NCBI GenBank assembly: GCA_001896545.1
Contig: MPOT01000025.1
Location: forward strand, 1-64,000
DNA: 64,000 nt
Reading direction: 5' to 3'
From: Tepidanaerobacter sp. EBM-38
GTDB lineage: Bacteria > Bacillota > Thermosediminibacteria > Thermosediminibacterales > Tepidanaerobacteraceae
The notes under the pieces were generated by a model. The model did no database searches, was not told the origin of the DNA, and saw only the letters and a program-made list of their open reading frames with translations. How positions within the stretch are numbered: the stretch's first letter is position 1; each line of letters starts with the position of its first letter. Positions 54,203-61,486 of the stretch are shown piece after piece. A program made the translations under genes and the position numbers.

Positions 54203-55354
54203 ATGGATTTTGAATTTTTTATGCCGGCACAACTTGTCTTTGGCCAGGGAAAAGCTAAATGTATAGGCTCATACGTTAAATCCTTAGCCAATAGAGCCTT
54301 AATAGTTACCGGTAAATCTAGTGCTAAAAAAGCCGGGCATCTAGCTCTGGTGACAAAAAGCTTGGAAAAGGAGGGAATAGACTGGGTCTTATTTGATGAA
54401 GTTGAACCAAACCCTCTTACCACAACCATAGATAGGGGAATAAGTTTAGCTCGAAAAAGCAAAGCAGAGGTTATTATCGGATTAGGCGGCGGTAGTGCTA
54501 TGGATTCAGCTAAGTGCATTGCTTTTGGAGTAAAAAAAGAGGATTCTATTGCTAACTACTTCGGTGCTCAACCGGCCGGAGAAGTGCTGCCAATTGTACT
54601 TATTACTACCACTGCCGGGACGGGAAGTGAAGCTAATAATTATGCTGTAATGACCAACCCTGAAACACATGTTAAAAAATCTCTATCGTCTCCCGATACA
54701 TTTGCAAAGATTTCAATTATCGATCCTGAACTTATGCTTACAGTTCCTAAAAAGGTTACGGCATCTACCGGAATAGATGTTTTTTTCCATTCAATGGAAT
54801 CATATCTTAGCAAAAGGTGTCAGCCTATAAGTATGCCATTATCTCTTGAGGCAATGCGTTTAGTAGTGGAAAATCTAAAAGGTGCATATGAACATGGGGA
54901 TAATATTGAATATCGTGAACGTATGGCGTGGGCCAATACTATTGCAGGAATAGCCATAAACCTTGCGGGTAATTGCGGAATACACGGTTTAGGACACCCT
55001 TTAAGTGCATATTATGACATTGCCCACGGTGAAACCCTTGCGGCAGTTTCCCTTGCGTTTCTGCGGTTTTCCATTCCGGAGGCTTCTGATAAATTAGCAA
55101 CGATAGCAGAAATTTTTGGGGTAGAAACTAAGGGACTTTCAAAAGATGAAGCCGCCGAAAAGGCCATTGAAGCACTAGAAGCCTTCATGGAAAGCTTAAA
55201 TCTGCCTACAAAAATATCTGTTTTTGGCGTTAAAGAGGAGGATATCGACAAATTAGCACAAAATGCTTATGAAAATTCGATTGGCAATTTCAAAGCTAGT
55301 CCCCGCGAGATAACTTTAGATGATGCAAGAAAGATATATAGGGATTCTTTATAA
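54203..55354 (+). CDS. Iron-containing (group III) alcohol dehydrogenase
   Basis: A 383-residue NAD(P)-dependent metal enzyme. It shows the nucleotide segment GLGGGSAMDSAK, TTAGTGSE, metal-site residues around TGIDVFFHSMESYLS, and GIHGLGHPLSAYYDIAHGE with three His. It belongs to the broad family including 1,3-propanediol, lactaldehyde and butanol dehydrogenases; the substrate is open. AAGGAGGTG precedes ATG 54203. It is the middle gene of the IclR-ADH-FAH cluster, so it may reduce or oxidise an intermediate of an acid pathway. Confidence 0.92.
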   Translation: MDFEFFMPAQLVFGQGKAKCIGSYVKSLANRALIVTGKSSAKKAGHLALVTKSLEKEGIDWVLFDEVEPNPLTTTIDRGISLARKSKAEVIIGLGGGSAMDSAKCIAFGVKKEDSIANYFGAQPAGEVLPIVLITTTAGTGSEANNYAVMTNPETHVKKSLSSPDTFAKISIIDPELMLTVPKKVTASTGIDVFFHSMESYLSKRCQPISMPLSLEAMRLVVENLKGAYEHGDNIEYRERMAWANTIAGIAINLAGNCGIHGLGHPLSAYYDIAHGETLAAVSLAFLRFSIPEASDKLATIAEIFGVETKGLSKDEAAEKAIEALEAFMESLNLPTKISVFGVKEEDIDKLAQNAYENSIGNFKASPREITLDDARKIYRDSL

Positions 55355-55442
55355 GGTCATTAGTTTTCATGCACAAAAAACGCATAAGATTTAGTTGCCC
55401 ATATGTAAAATGTAATTTAATTATATTTTGGAGGCGGTAAAA

Positions 55443-56198
55443 CTGAATAAGTATGTGAGATTTGATAATGGTAAGAGCATCGAATATGGATTGCTTGAAG
55501 GTGAAAAGATAATTGCACTGGAAGGTTCTATCTTTGAGAAGTGGGAAAAAACTGACAGAATATATGATTTGAAAGACGTAAAATTGCTGGCTCCCTGCGA
55601 ACCCAGTAAAGTTGTAGGCATAGGGATAAACTATAAAGAAGTAGTAAATAAAAAAGGTGATGCGATGCCTGAAGAGCCGGTGATTTTCCTAAAACCAAGC
55701 ACATCGGTTATAGGTCCGGATGAGGCTATAATTTCACCTAAAGGCGTAAAAGAATTAAACTATGAGGCTGAACTTGTTGTAGTAATAAAAAATAGGATTA
55801 AAAACGTGAGTGTAGAAGATGCCAAGAACCATTTCTTAGGCTATACCTGTGGCAATGATATTACCGCCAAAGACTTCATGATAAAGGGTAAACCATGGAC
55901 TAAGGCCAAATCCTATGATACTTTTATGCCCATAGGTCCTTGCATAGCGGAAGGGCTTGACGGTGACAATCTGAACATTAAGATGTATCACAACGGAAAG
56001 ATTACTCAAAACAGCAACACTTCGGATATGGTATTTAATGTTGCACAAATCATATCCTTTGTTTCCAATATAATGACATTAAATCCTGGAGATGTTATCA
56101 GTACAGGTACACCTCCAGGAAAAGGAAATCTATTATCCGGTGATGTAATCGAAGCCGAGCTAGAAGGCATAGGCAGATTAAAAAACATAGTAAAATAA
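55443..56198 (+). CDS. Fumarylacetoacetate hydrolase (FAH) family protein
   Basis: About 251 residues with the FAH fold: VGIGINYKEVV, PVIFLKPSTSVIGPDE, then metal-binding ELNYEAELVVVI, YTCGNDITAKDF and ISTGTPPGKG. Members hydrolyse or decarboxylate 2-keto acids such as oxaloacetate or hydroxymuconates. The start is uncertain: GGAGG at 55430-55434 points to CTG 55443 (LNKYVRFDNG), because TTG 55428 contains the site and GTG 55455 is too far. It follows the Fe-ADH gene by about 90 bases. Confidence 0.88.
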   Translation: MNKYVRFDNGKSIEYGLLEGEKIIALEGSIFEKWEKTDRIYDLKDVKLLAPCEPSKVVGIGINYKEVVNKKGDAMPEEPVIFLKPSTSVIGPDEAIISPKGVKELNYEAELVVVIKNRIKNVSVEDAKNHFLGYTCGNDITAKDFMIKGKPWTKAKSYDTFMPIGPCIAEGLDGDNLNIKMYHNGKITQNSNTSDMVFNVAQIISFVSNIMTLNPGDVISTGTPPGKGNLLSGDVIEAELEGIGRLKNIVK

Positions 56199-56205
56199 AA
56201 TTAGA

Positions 56206-56242
56206 GGTGGTTGCCGGTAGCTTCGAATAATTGGCAACCACC
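56206..56242. terminator. Terminator between convergent genes
   Basis: A 10-bp perfect stem (GGTGGTTGCC / GGCAACCACC) with a 17-base loop, followed on the plus strand by CCTAATAATTTT. It separates the FAH gene from the NADH:rubredoxin-type oxidoreductase. Confidence 0.75.
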
Positions 56243-56261
56243 CCTAATAATTTTCGTAGGA

Positions 56262-57470
56262 TTAGGACAGGACCTTCAAAAATTCTTCAAAACTGTTCTT
56301 TTGTATTATTTCATCAGGAATTTGTATACCTGATTTGATAGCTTTAGAAATCTTCATAGCTGGTTTTGTATCACCGAAAAGAACTGCGCCGACAGGGATG
56401 TTGTTTCTTAAAAATACAACACTGTAAATATTATCTTCCTTATCAAATTTTTTTATAGTGCTACAAGAACTATCATCTTTACACAAATCACCTACTGAAT
56501 ATATTTCTACTCCAAATACTTTTAAATAATTGGAAGGAATTACTTCATTGTATGGAATTTGTTTTCCAGCTAAGTTAAATCCGGCAGTTTTACCTTGCTC
56601 CCTTGCTACTGGCCATATTCCATAAACCTGTCCCTTATATTCAGCAATATCGCCGGCTGCAAATATGTTTTCAACAGAGGTCTGCATATACTCGTTAACT
56701 TGTACACCTCTTGTGCTTTGTATTGAAGTGTTTTTTACAATGTCGATGTTAGAGCGGACACCGGTAGACAGTACTACAAACTCTGTTGAGATTGTCTGAT
56801 TATCATTTAATTGAACAGAGGTAACTGCCTTATCTCCTATAATCTGTGAAAGCCGGCCTTGTGTAATGAAATTAATTCCGGCCTTTTTGCCCAAGGTCAT
56901 TAAGAGTTCTGAGGCAGTTTGATCTACCTGCTTAGAAAGAATATATGAAGAACCCTCCACGACATATATATTTTTACCTTTATTTGCTAAAGACCAAGCT
57001 ACTTCTAAGCCAAGGAGTCCGCCGCCAATAACAACACCCTGCGTTTTATCATTTATAAATTCATTGAAATTATTCACATCATCCAATGACCGTATTGAAA
57101 ACACCCCAGGAATATCTATACCTGGAACAGGCGGAATAAATGCACTGCTGCCGTTTGCAAGAAGAAGTTTTGAGAAATTAACGGTTTTTCCGTTATCAAG
57201 GGTTACTGACTGTTTTTGGGTATCAATTTCGATTGCCTTATGACCGAGCCATACATCTATATTAAGGTTGCGGTACCATTCCGGTTTATGAATATATAAT
57301 TTGTCTAAATCAGGTGTATCGCCCAGCAAATCTGATAATCGCAAACGGTAATAGGCATAATACGGTTCGCCACTAATTATAATAAGAGGTGTATTCTTGT
57401 CATGCTCGCGAAATGCTTCGGCAGCAGAAACAGCAGCTATACCATTACCGATAATAATAACGGGATTCAT
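56262..57470 (-). CDS. FAD-dependent NADH:rubredoxin-type oxidoreductase
   Basis: A 402-residue flavoprotein with FAD site VIIIGNGIAAVSAAEA, NAD site GVVIGGGLLGLEVAWSLA and the closing FAD motif NIFAAGDIAEY. It is of the NADH:rubredoxin/nitrite reductase large-subunit type and is long enough to contain the C-terminal module. ATG 57470 lies six bases after AGGGAGG; the ATG at 57476 overlaps it. It is next to a rubredoxin gene on the same strand, so electron flow NADH to rubredoxin is likely, then on to the flavodiiron protein at 34480. Confidence 0.85.
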   Translation of the reverse strand: MNPVIIIGNGIAAVSAAEAFREHDKNTPLIIISGEPYYAYYRLRLSDLLGDTPDLDKLYIHKPEWYRNLNIDVWLGHKAIEIDTQKQSVTLDNGKTVNFSKLLLANGSSAFIPPVPGIDIPGVFSIRSLDDVNNFNEFINDKTQGVVIGGGLLGLEVAWSLANKGKNIYVVEGSSYILSKQVDQTASELLMTLGKKAGINFITQGRLSQIIGDKAVTSVQLNDNQTISTEFVVLSTGVRSNIDIVKNTSIQSTRGVQVNEYMQTSVENIFAAGDIAEYKGQVYGIWPVAREQGKTAGFNLAGKQIPYNEVIPSNYLKVFGVEIYSVGDLCKDDSSCSTIKKFDKEDNIYSVVFLRNNIPVGAVLFGDTKPAMKISKAIKSGIQIPDEIIQKNSFEEFLKVLS

Positions 57471-57534
57471 ATTCATCCTCCCTAAATAGTTTATTTAGAC
57501 ACAATAAGGCCCGCTCTATCGGGCCTTAAAAAGT

Positions 57535-57693
57535 TTAAGCTTCCTCAAACATATCTTTTCCAACACCACATTCGGGGCATACCCAATCATCGGGGAGGTC
57601 TTCAAAGGCAGTACCGGGAGCAATTCCGCCGTCCGCATCTCCAACTTCGGGATCATAAACATATCCGCAGATAGTGCAAACCCATTTTTTCAC
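57535..57693 (-). CDS. Rubredoxin
   Basis: A 52-residue iron protein found outside the long-ORF range: [18 protein letters not shown], then [21 protein letters not shown]. Cys pairs CTIC and CPEC bind one iron. GTG 57693 follows GGAGG by nine bases; an ATG at 57702 abuts the site and is less likely. It carries electrons between the reductase at 56262 and oxygen- or peroxide-reducing enzymes. A stem-loop at 57506-57527 separates it from the reductase gene. Confidence 0.95.
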   Translation of the reverse strand: MKKWVCTICGYVYDPEVGDADGGIAPGTAFEDLPDDWVCPECGVGKDMFEEA

Positions 57694-57735
57694 GAGATTC
57701 ATCCTCCTTGTTTCTTGTTTAAGAATATTATGGTA

Positions 57736-58071
57736 TTAACCCCATTTGTTTTTACTAATATGTCCCTTGAGTTCGGCTTTTATCCTCTGCTGAATATCAG
57801 TAGCAAAAGCTTTCGTTGCTTCAAATATTTGAACACAAGGCGGATCCAATTCATCTTCAATGCCTTTCTCGCTAACTTCTTTTGCCTTTTCAAGCAAAGT
57901 TAGCAGTTCCATATGCAGGTTATTGGTATACCTAGATCTTTCCACTTTAGCGGCAGTATCATCATCTAATCTTTGGAATTTTTCTTTAGGTGCACCGCAT
58001 TTAGGACATTTTTCAGGAGCTTCATCTCCATCGAATATGTAACCACAGACACCACATTGCCATTTAGACAT
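57736..58071 (-). CDS. Rubredoxin-domain protein with helical C-terminal region
   Basis: A 111-residue protein. Residues 1-32 form a rubredoxin-like iron site (QCGVCGYIFDGDEAPEKCPKCGAP). The rest is helical (ELLTLLEKAKEVSEKG, EATKAFATDIQQRIKAEL) and lacks the EXXH diiron ligands of true rubrerythrin. It heads a minus-strand group with rubredoxin and a reductase, suggesting a role in electron transfer or oxidative-stress defence. GGAGG precedes ATG 58071. The exact partner is unknown. Confidence 0.8.
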   Translation of the reverse strand: MSKWQCGVCGYIFDGDEAPEKCPKCGAPKEKFQRLDDDTAAKVERSRYTNNLHMELLTLLEKAKEVSEKGIEDELDPPCVQIFEATKAFATDIQQRIKAELKGHISKNKWG

Positions 58072-58307
58072 AAAAACGACCTCCTTATTAATTAATAATT
58101 TTAAAAATTACTACTACAACCTCATAATTAAAACTTGATTCTACTGTAAAAACCTTCTTGCCTAAACTTATGGCAGCATATAGTGTGTCGTGCTATAATC
58201 GGGAACAATGTGTGTTGGTATTTAAGGTCAAATTTGATTTTTACAGTACAATCAAACTTAACAATAAAAACATTTATATTATTAATACTTTTGTAACTCC
58301 AATCATA

Positions 58308-58322
58308 TTATAATAATAATTA
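58308..58322. promoter_or_regulatory. PerR-box-like site
   Basis: TTATAATAATAATTA matches the PerR consensus (TTATAATnATTATAA) at 12 of 14 fixed positions. It lies upstream of the rubredoxin-type minus-strand genes, fitting peroxide control, but AT-rich DNA makes chance matches common. The rest of the 58072-58438 gap shows nothing further apart from a terminator. Confidence 0.3.
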
Positions 58323-58344
58323 CTATTACATGTCAATACATAAA

Positions 58345-58370
58345 TTAAAAAAATGCCGAAAATCGGCATT
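58345..58370 (-). terminator. Terminator of the D-Ala-D-Ala ligase gene
   Basis: AATGCCGA / TCGGCATT with a 3-base loop; on the minus strand a run of T follows. It lies about 70 bases past the ligase stop. Confidence 0.85.
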
Positions 58371-58438
58371 TTGGACTTTGAACAAAATTCGAAACAATAT
58401 AAGTTATTTTGCGGACAAATGTGAAACAAGCTCCATAC

Positions 58439-59530
58439 TTACGCTAATGTCAATTCGTTCTTCTGCCTGTGGCGTTCAAAAGCAAGATTAATTAGTTTAT
58501 CTATAAGGTCTTTATACGAAAGGCCGGAAATCTCCCACATTTTAGGATACATACTTATTCTGGTAAATCCTGGAATAGTATTTAGTTCATTTATATATAT
58601 ATTACCCGAAACCTTACTCATGAGAAAATCGACTCGAGCCATACCGCTACAGTCTAAAGTCTTAAAGGCTTTAATGGCTAACTCTTGGATTCGTGTTATA
58701 TCTTTTCGTGAAACAGGGGCGGGAAGCAGCAGCTTGGATTTATCACCGTCCAGATACTTTGCGGTATAATCGTAAAAATCACGGCTGGGTATTATTTCTC
58801 CAGGCAAAGAAGCCTTAGGTTCGTCGTTGCCCAGAACCGCACACTCAATCTCGCGGGCATCAATAAACCTTTCTACAAGTATTTTTGTATCATACTGTGC
58901 CGCCAACCTCATAGCCGACTCTAATTCGCTAGGGCTGCCGGCTTTACTGATACCAACACTTGAGCCTAAATTGGCAGGCTTAACAAAGCAAGGATAACCT
59001 AAGAATTCTTCTACTTCTGAAATAATTTCAGGCATTCGAGCAAGTAATTCTCTCTTATAGAACACCTTATAGTCTACAATAGGCAGACCGCTTTGTTCAA
59101 GGATTTTTTTGGAAAAAACCTTATCCATACAAATGGCGGAAGAGGTGACACCACAGCTTACATAAGGAATGTTCATCAACTCGAAAAGACTTTGCACTGT
59201 GCCATCTTCGCCGCGAGGGCCGTGCAGAACAGGGAAAACCACATCAAGATAGTAGCGGCTTTCCATTCCATCCTTTAATGTAATAACACATTTGCAACTC
59301 GGATCAGGTGACAGTAAGGCTGGAATAGCTTCATCTTCCCAACTGCCGTTTTCAATTTTCGATATGTCACCTAAAAAAAGCTTCCAATTTCCCGCTTTTG
59401 TTATTCCTATAGGTATAATGTCATATTTTATTTTATCCATTACTTGAATAACTGAAACACAAGACATTAGCGATACCTCGTGTTCACCGGATTGACCTCC
59501 GAATATAATGCCGACCTTTATTTTTTGCAC
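58439..59530 (-). CDS. ddl: D-alanine-D-alanine ligase
   Basis: A 363-residue ATP-grasp enzyme of peptidoglycan synthesis. Blocks seen: GIIFGGQSGEHEVSL, FPVLHGPRGEDGTVQ, FVKPANLGSSVGI, and MARVDFLM...NELNTIPGFTRISMYP. The length matches Ddl of the longer type. GTG 59530 follows GAAAGGGG; the frame can extend to 59566 without a better site. It is a single minus-strand gene. The specificity-determining loop gives no hint of a D-Ala-D-Lac variant, but I cannot exclude it. Confidence 0.93.
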   Translation of the reverse strand: MQKIKVGIIFGGQSGEHEVSLMSCVSVIQVMDKIKYDIIPIGITKAGNWKLFLGDISKIENGSWEDEAIPALLSPDPSCKCVITLKDGMESRYYLDVVFPVLHGPRGEDGTVQSLFELMNIPYVSCGVTSSAICMDKVFSKKILEQSGLPIVDYKVFYKRELLARMPEIISEVEEFLGYPCFVKPANLGSSVGISKAGSPSELESAMRLAAQYDTKILVERFIDAREIECAVLGNDEPKASLPGEIIPSRDFYDYTAKYLDGDKSKLLLPAPVSRKDITRIQELAIKAFKTLDCSGMARVDFLMSKVSGNIYINELNTIPGFTRISMYPKMWEISGLSYKDLIDKLINLAFERHRQKNELTLA

Positions 59531-59794
59531 TGATAATACCCCTTTCAATTTAACATAAAAACGCAAGGCTATCTATAATAATAACTTCGTATTTGCAATC
59601 TGTAATCATTAATATAGTATTCATTATAATATAAAAAAAGTCTTATAACAAACCAAAAATACCTCACATAGCAAAAATTCTAAAAATATTCTTATTGACT
59701 ATTGACTATTGACTTTTTGATAATTATGACATAATATATTATTATACAATCGATATTGAATTGCATTATCAGTGACGCAGGAGGAGGATGTTCT

Positions 59795-59941
59795 ATGGCA
59801 AGAGATAAGATATCCATGCTCAAGTTAGAAAGAGAAAGCCTTTTGAACCAATGGACAAAAAATGAAGGCAGCAGGATAAATCTTTTGGTTCGTATTATGG
59901 AAATCGAAGAGCAGATAGATGAATTGAAAAAAGGTGCATAA
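59795..59941 (+). CDS. Small hypothetical helical protein, 48 residues
   Basis: A 48-residue protein (MARDKISMLKLERESLLNQW then a helical ending MEIEEQIDELKKGA). The unusually strong site AGGAGGAGGA at 59779-59788 just before ATG 59795 supports real expression; a start at 59756 has no site. It looks like a single amphipathic helix pair with coiled-coil spacing. It recalls Spo0E-type phosphatases in size but lacks their SxxxD motif. It lies alone between ddl and the riboswitch operon. Confidence 0.55.
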   Translation: MARDKISMLKLERESLLNQWTKNEGSRINLLVRIMEIEEQIDELKKGA

Positions 59942-60032
59942 TTTGACAATAATTAACCTTTTAATCCAACTAAGCAGGCTTAAAAGGTCGATTGCCGTCA
60001 TATAAAAACCGCCAAAATTAGGTGTAGTGTAG

Positions 60033-60061
60033 TTGACAGCGGTTAAAATATTTGTTATAAT
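60033..60061 (+). promoter_or_regulatory. Consensus sigma-A promoter of the c-di-AMP riboswitch operon
   Basis: TTGACA, exactly 17 bases, TATAAT: a full consensus pair. Transcription would start near 60068, about 20 bases before the riboswitch. A strong promoter implies high basal expression that the riboswitch must damp. Confidence 0.85.
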
Positions 60062-60089
60062 TAACTGAAATCAATAAAATCTAAGCTCT

Positions 60090-60252
60090 CAATCTGAGCG
60101 CTTAATTCTTTCATTTTGAAAGAAGCGGGGGAACCAATCTTTTGGGGTGAATCCCCTTCGATTAAAGAATAATAATTCATTCTTAATCAAAGGGGTAGGG
60201 TTAGACTCTTCAATCCGAACCCGGCAGCTAACCTCGCAAGCGTGGCAAGAGG
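60090..60252 (+). ncRNA. ydaO/yuaA-type c-di-AMP riboswitch
   Basis: The conserved blocks appear in order: GAGCGCTTAATTCTT, GAAGCGGGGGAACCA, TTTTGGGGTGAATCCCC, AAAGGGGTAGGGTT, then CCGAACCCGGCAGCTAACCT and CGCAAGCG closing P1. These match B. subtilis ydaO closely. Such RNAs bind c-di-AMP and usually switch the downstream gene off. A terminator lies about 35 bases after it. The aptamer is complete. Known members mostly control potassium uptake, osmolytes and wall genes, which makes the genes here unusual. Confidence 0.95.
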
Positions 60253-60288
60253 AGGTTGATAGTATTGAGTGCTATTAAAAGTAACTCA

Positions 60289-60318
60289 AAAGCTATGGAT
60301 CTCCATAGCTTTAATTTT
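60289..60318 (+). terminator. Expression-platform terminator of the c-di-AMP riboswitch
   Basis: AAAGCTATGG / CCATAGCTTT with a 4-base loop, followed by AATTTT. It ends about 35 bases before ATG 60353. Confidence 0.85.
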
Positions 60319-60352
60319 GTCCAAAAATATATTAAAAAGGAGGGGTATTGTG

Positions 60353-61486
60353 ATGATGAGCCCTATGGATGTAAACTTTGTAGTTATAGGTGCAGGTAAT
60401 GGTGGATTAGCCATGGCAGGTTATCTAGCTTATAAAGGTTTTTCAGTTAATCTTTACAACAGAACTGAGTCGAAAATCCAAAACTTAATCGATAATCCTC
60501 GCATTGACTTAAGCGGTTCCATAGAAGGTACGGGAGTACTCAATTTAGTCACAAGCAATCTTAGAGAGGCTATACAGGGAAGGGATATCATAATGGTGAC
60601 AACACCTGCTACAGGCCATTATGACTTAGCTCGATTAATGGCACCTTACTTGGAAGATGGTCAGATTATAGTATTAAATCCAGGCCGCACCGGCGGGGCG
60701 CTAGAGGTTTATGAAACCTTGAGAAGTTTTGGATGCCAAAAAGAAGTTGTGGTTGCAGAAGCTCAAACGTTTATCTATGCATGTAGAGCAACAGGGCCTC
60801 AAAGTGCTAAGATATTCAGCGTAAAAAACGAGGTAGCCCTAGCGACAATTCCAGCTATACACACAGAGGAAGTCATAAGACTTTTATCCGGGGCTTATCC
60901 TCAGTTTACTCCTGCTGATAATGTAATGGAAACCAGTCTCAACAATTTTGGTGCAATATTTCATCCCGCACCGACATTGCTAAACAGTGGTCATATTGAG
61001 CGAGGACAGACTTTTGAGTATTATATTGAAGGCATAACTCCCTCAATAGGTCAAATGCTCGAGAAGCTCGATTCCGAAAGAATGAAGGTGGCTACGCTGC
61101 TGGGCGTAAAAGCCGTTTCAGCCAGACAGTGGTTAGAGGAATCCTATGGAGCAAAAGGCGACACTATTTATGAAGCAATTCAGAACAACCCGGCTTATAA
61201 GGGGCTTACAGCACCTAAAGGCCTAGATACGCGATATATATATGAGGATGTGCCATGCAGTCTGGTTCCGATTGCATCTATTGCTAAAGAACTTGGTGTT
61301 GAAACTCCTGCCATAGACACCATTATTAGATTGGCCAATATTATAACGGGGAAAAACTTCCTAGACGAAGGTAGGACAGTCGAAAAACTTGGCTTAAAGG
61401 GTATGACTGCATCACAAATTCTTGAGCTTGTTCACACAGGAGAAGTTGTTACTACTTCAAGTGAAGATGAGGAGGTGGTAGCATGA
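60353..61486 (+). CDS. Octopine/nopaline dehydrogenase-family NAD(P) oxidoreductase
   Basis: A 377-residue enzyme. The Rossmann motif is VVIGAGNGGLAMAGYLA (Gly13-Gly18). The C-terminal opine-dehydrogenase domain carries NNFGAIFHPAPTLLNSG, whose His is the probable catalytic residue. Family members reductively join an amino acid to a 2-oxo acid, or act on related substrates. ATG 60353 lies seven bases after AGGAGGGG; upstream frame to 60269 covers the riboswitch terminator and is not coding. It shares four bases with the following B12 enzyme, so both are co-translated and act in one pathway, which I cannot name. Confidence 0.85.
   Translation: MMSPMDVNFVVIGAGNGGLAMAGYLAYKGFSVNLYNRTESKIQNLIDNPRIDLSGSIEGTGVLNLVTSNLREAIQGRDIIMVTTPATGHYDLARLMAPYLEDGQIIVLNPGRTGGALEVYETLRSFGCQKEVVVAEAQTFIYACRATGPQSAKIFSVKNEVALATIPAIHTEEVIRLLSGAYPQFTPADNVMETSLNNFGAIFHPAPTLLNSGHIERGQTFEYYIEGITPSIGQMLEKLDSERMKVATLLGVKAVSARQWLEESYGAKGDTIYEAIQNNPAYKGLTAPKGLDTRYIYEDVPCSLVPIASIAKELGVETPAIDTIIRLANIITGKNFLDEGRTVEKLGLKGMTASQILELVHTGEVVTTSSEDEEVVA

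Noticed and set aside
59795-59941. Small helical protein as a Spo0E-family phosphatase
   Set aside because: Size and helix pattern are similar, but the essential SxxxD motif is missing (Glu stands at the Ser position).
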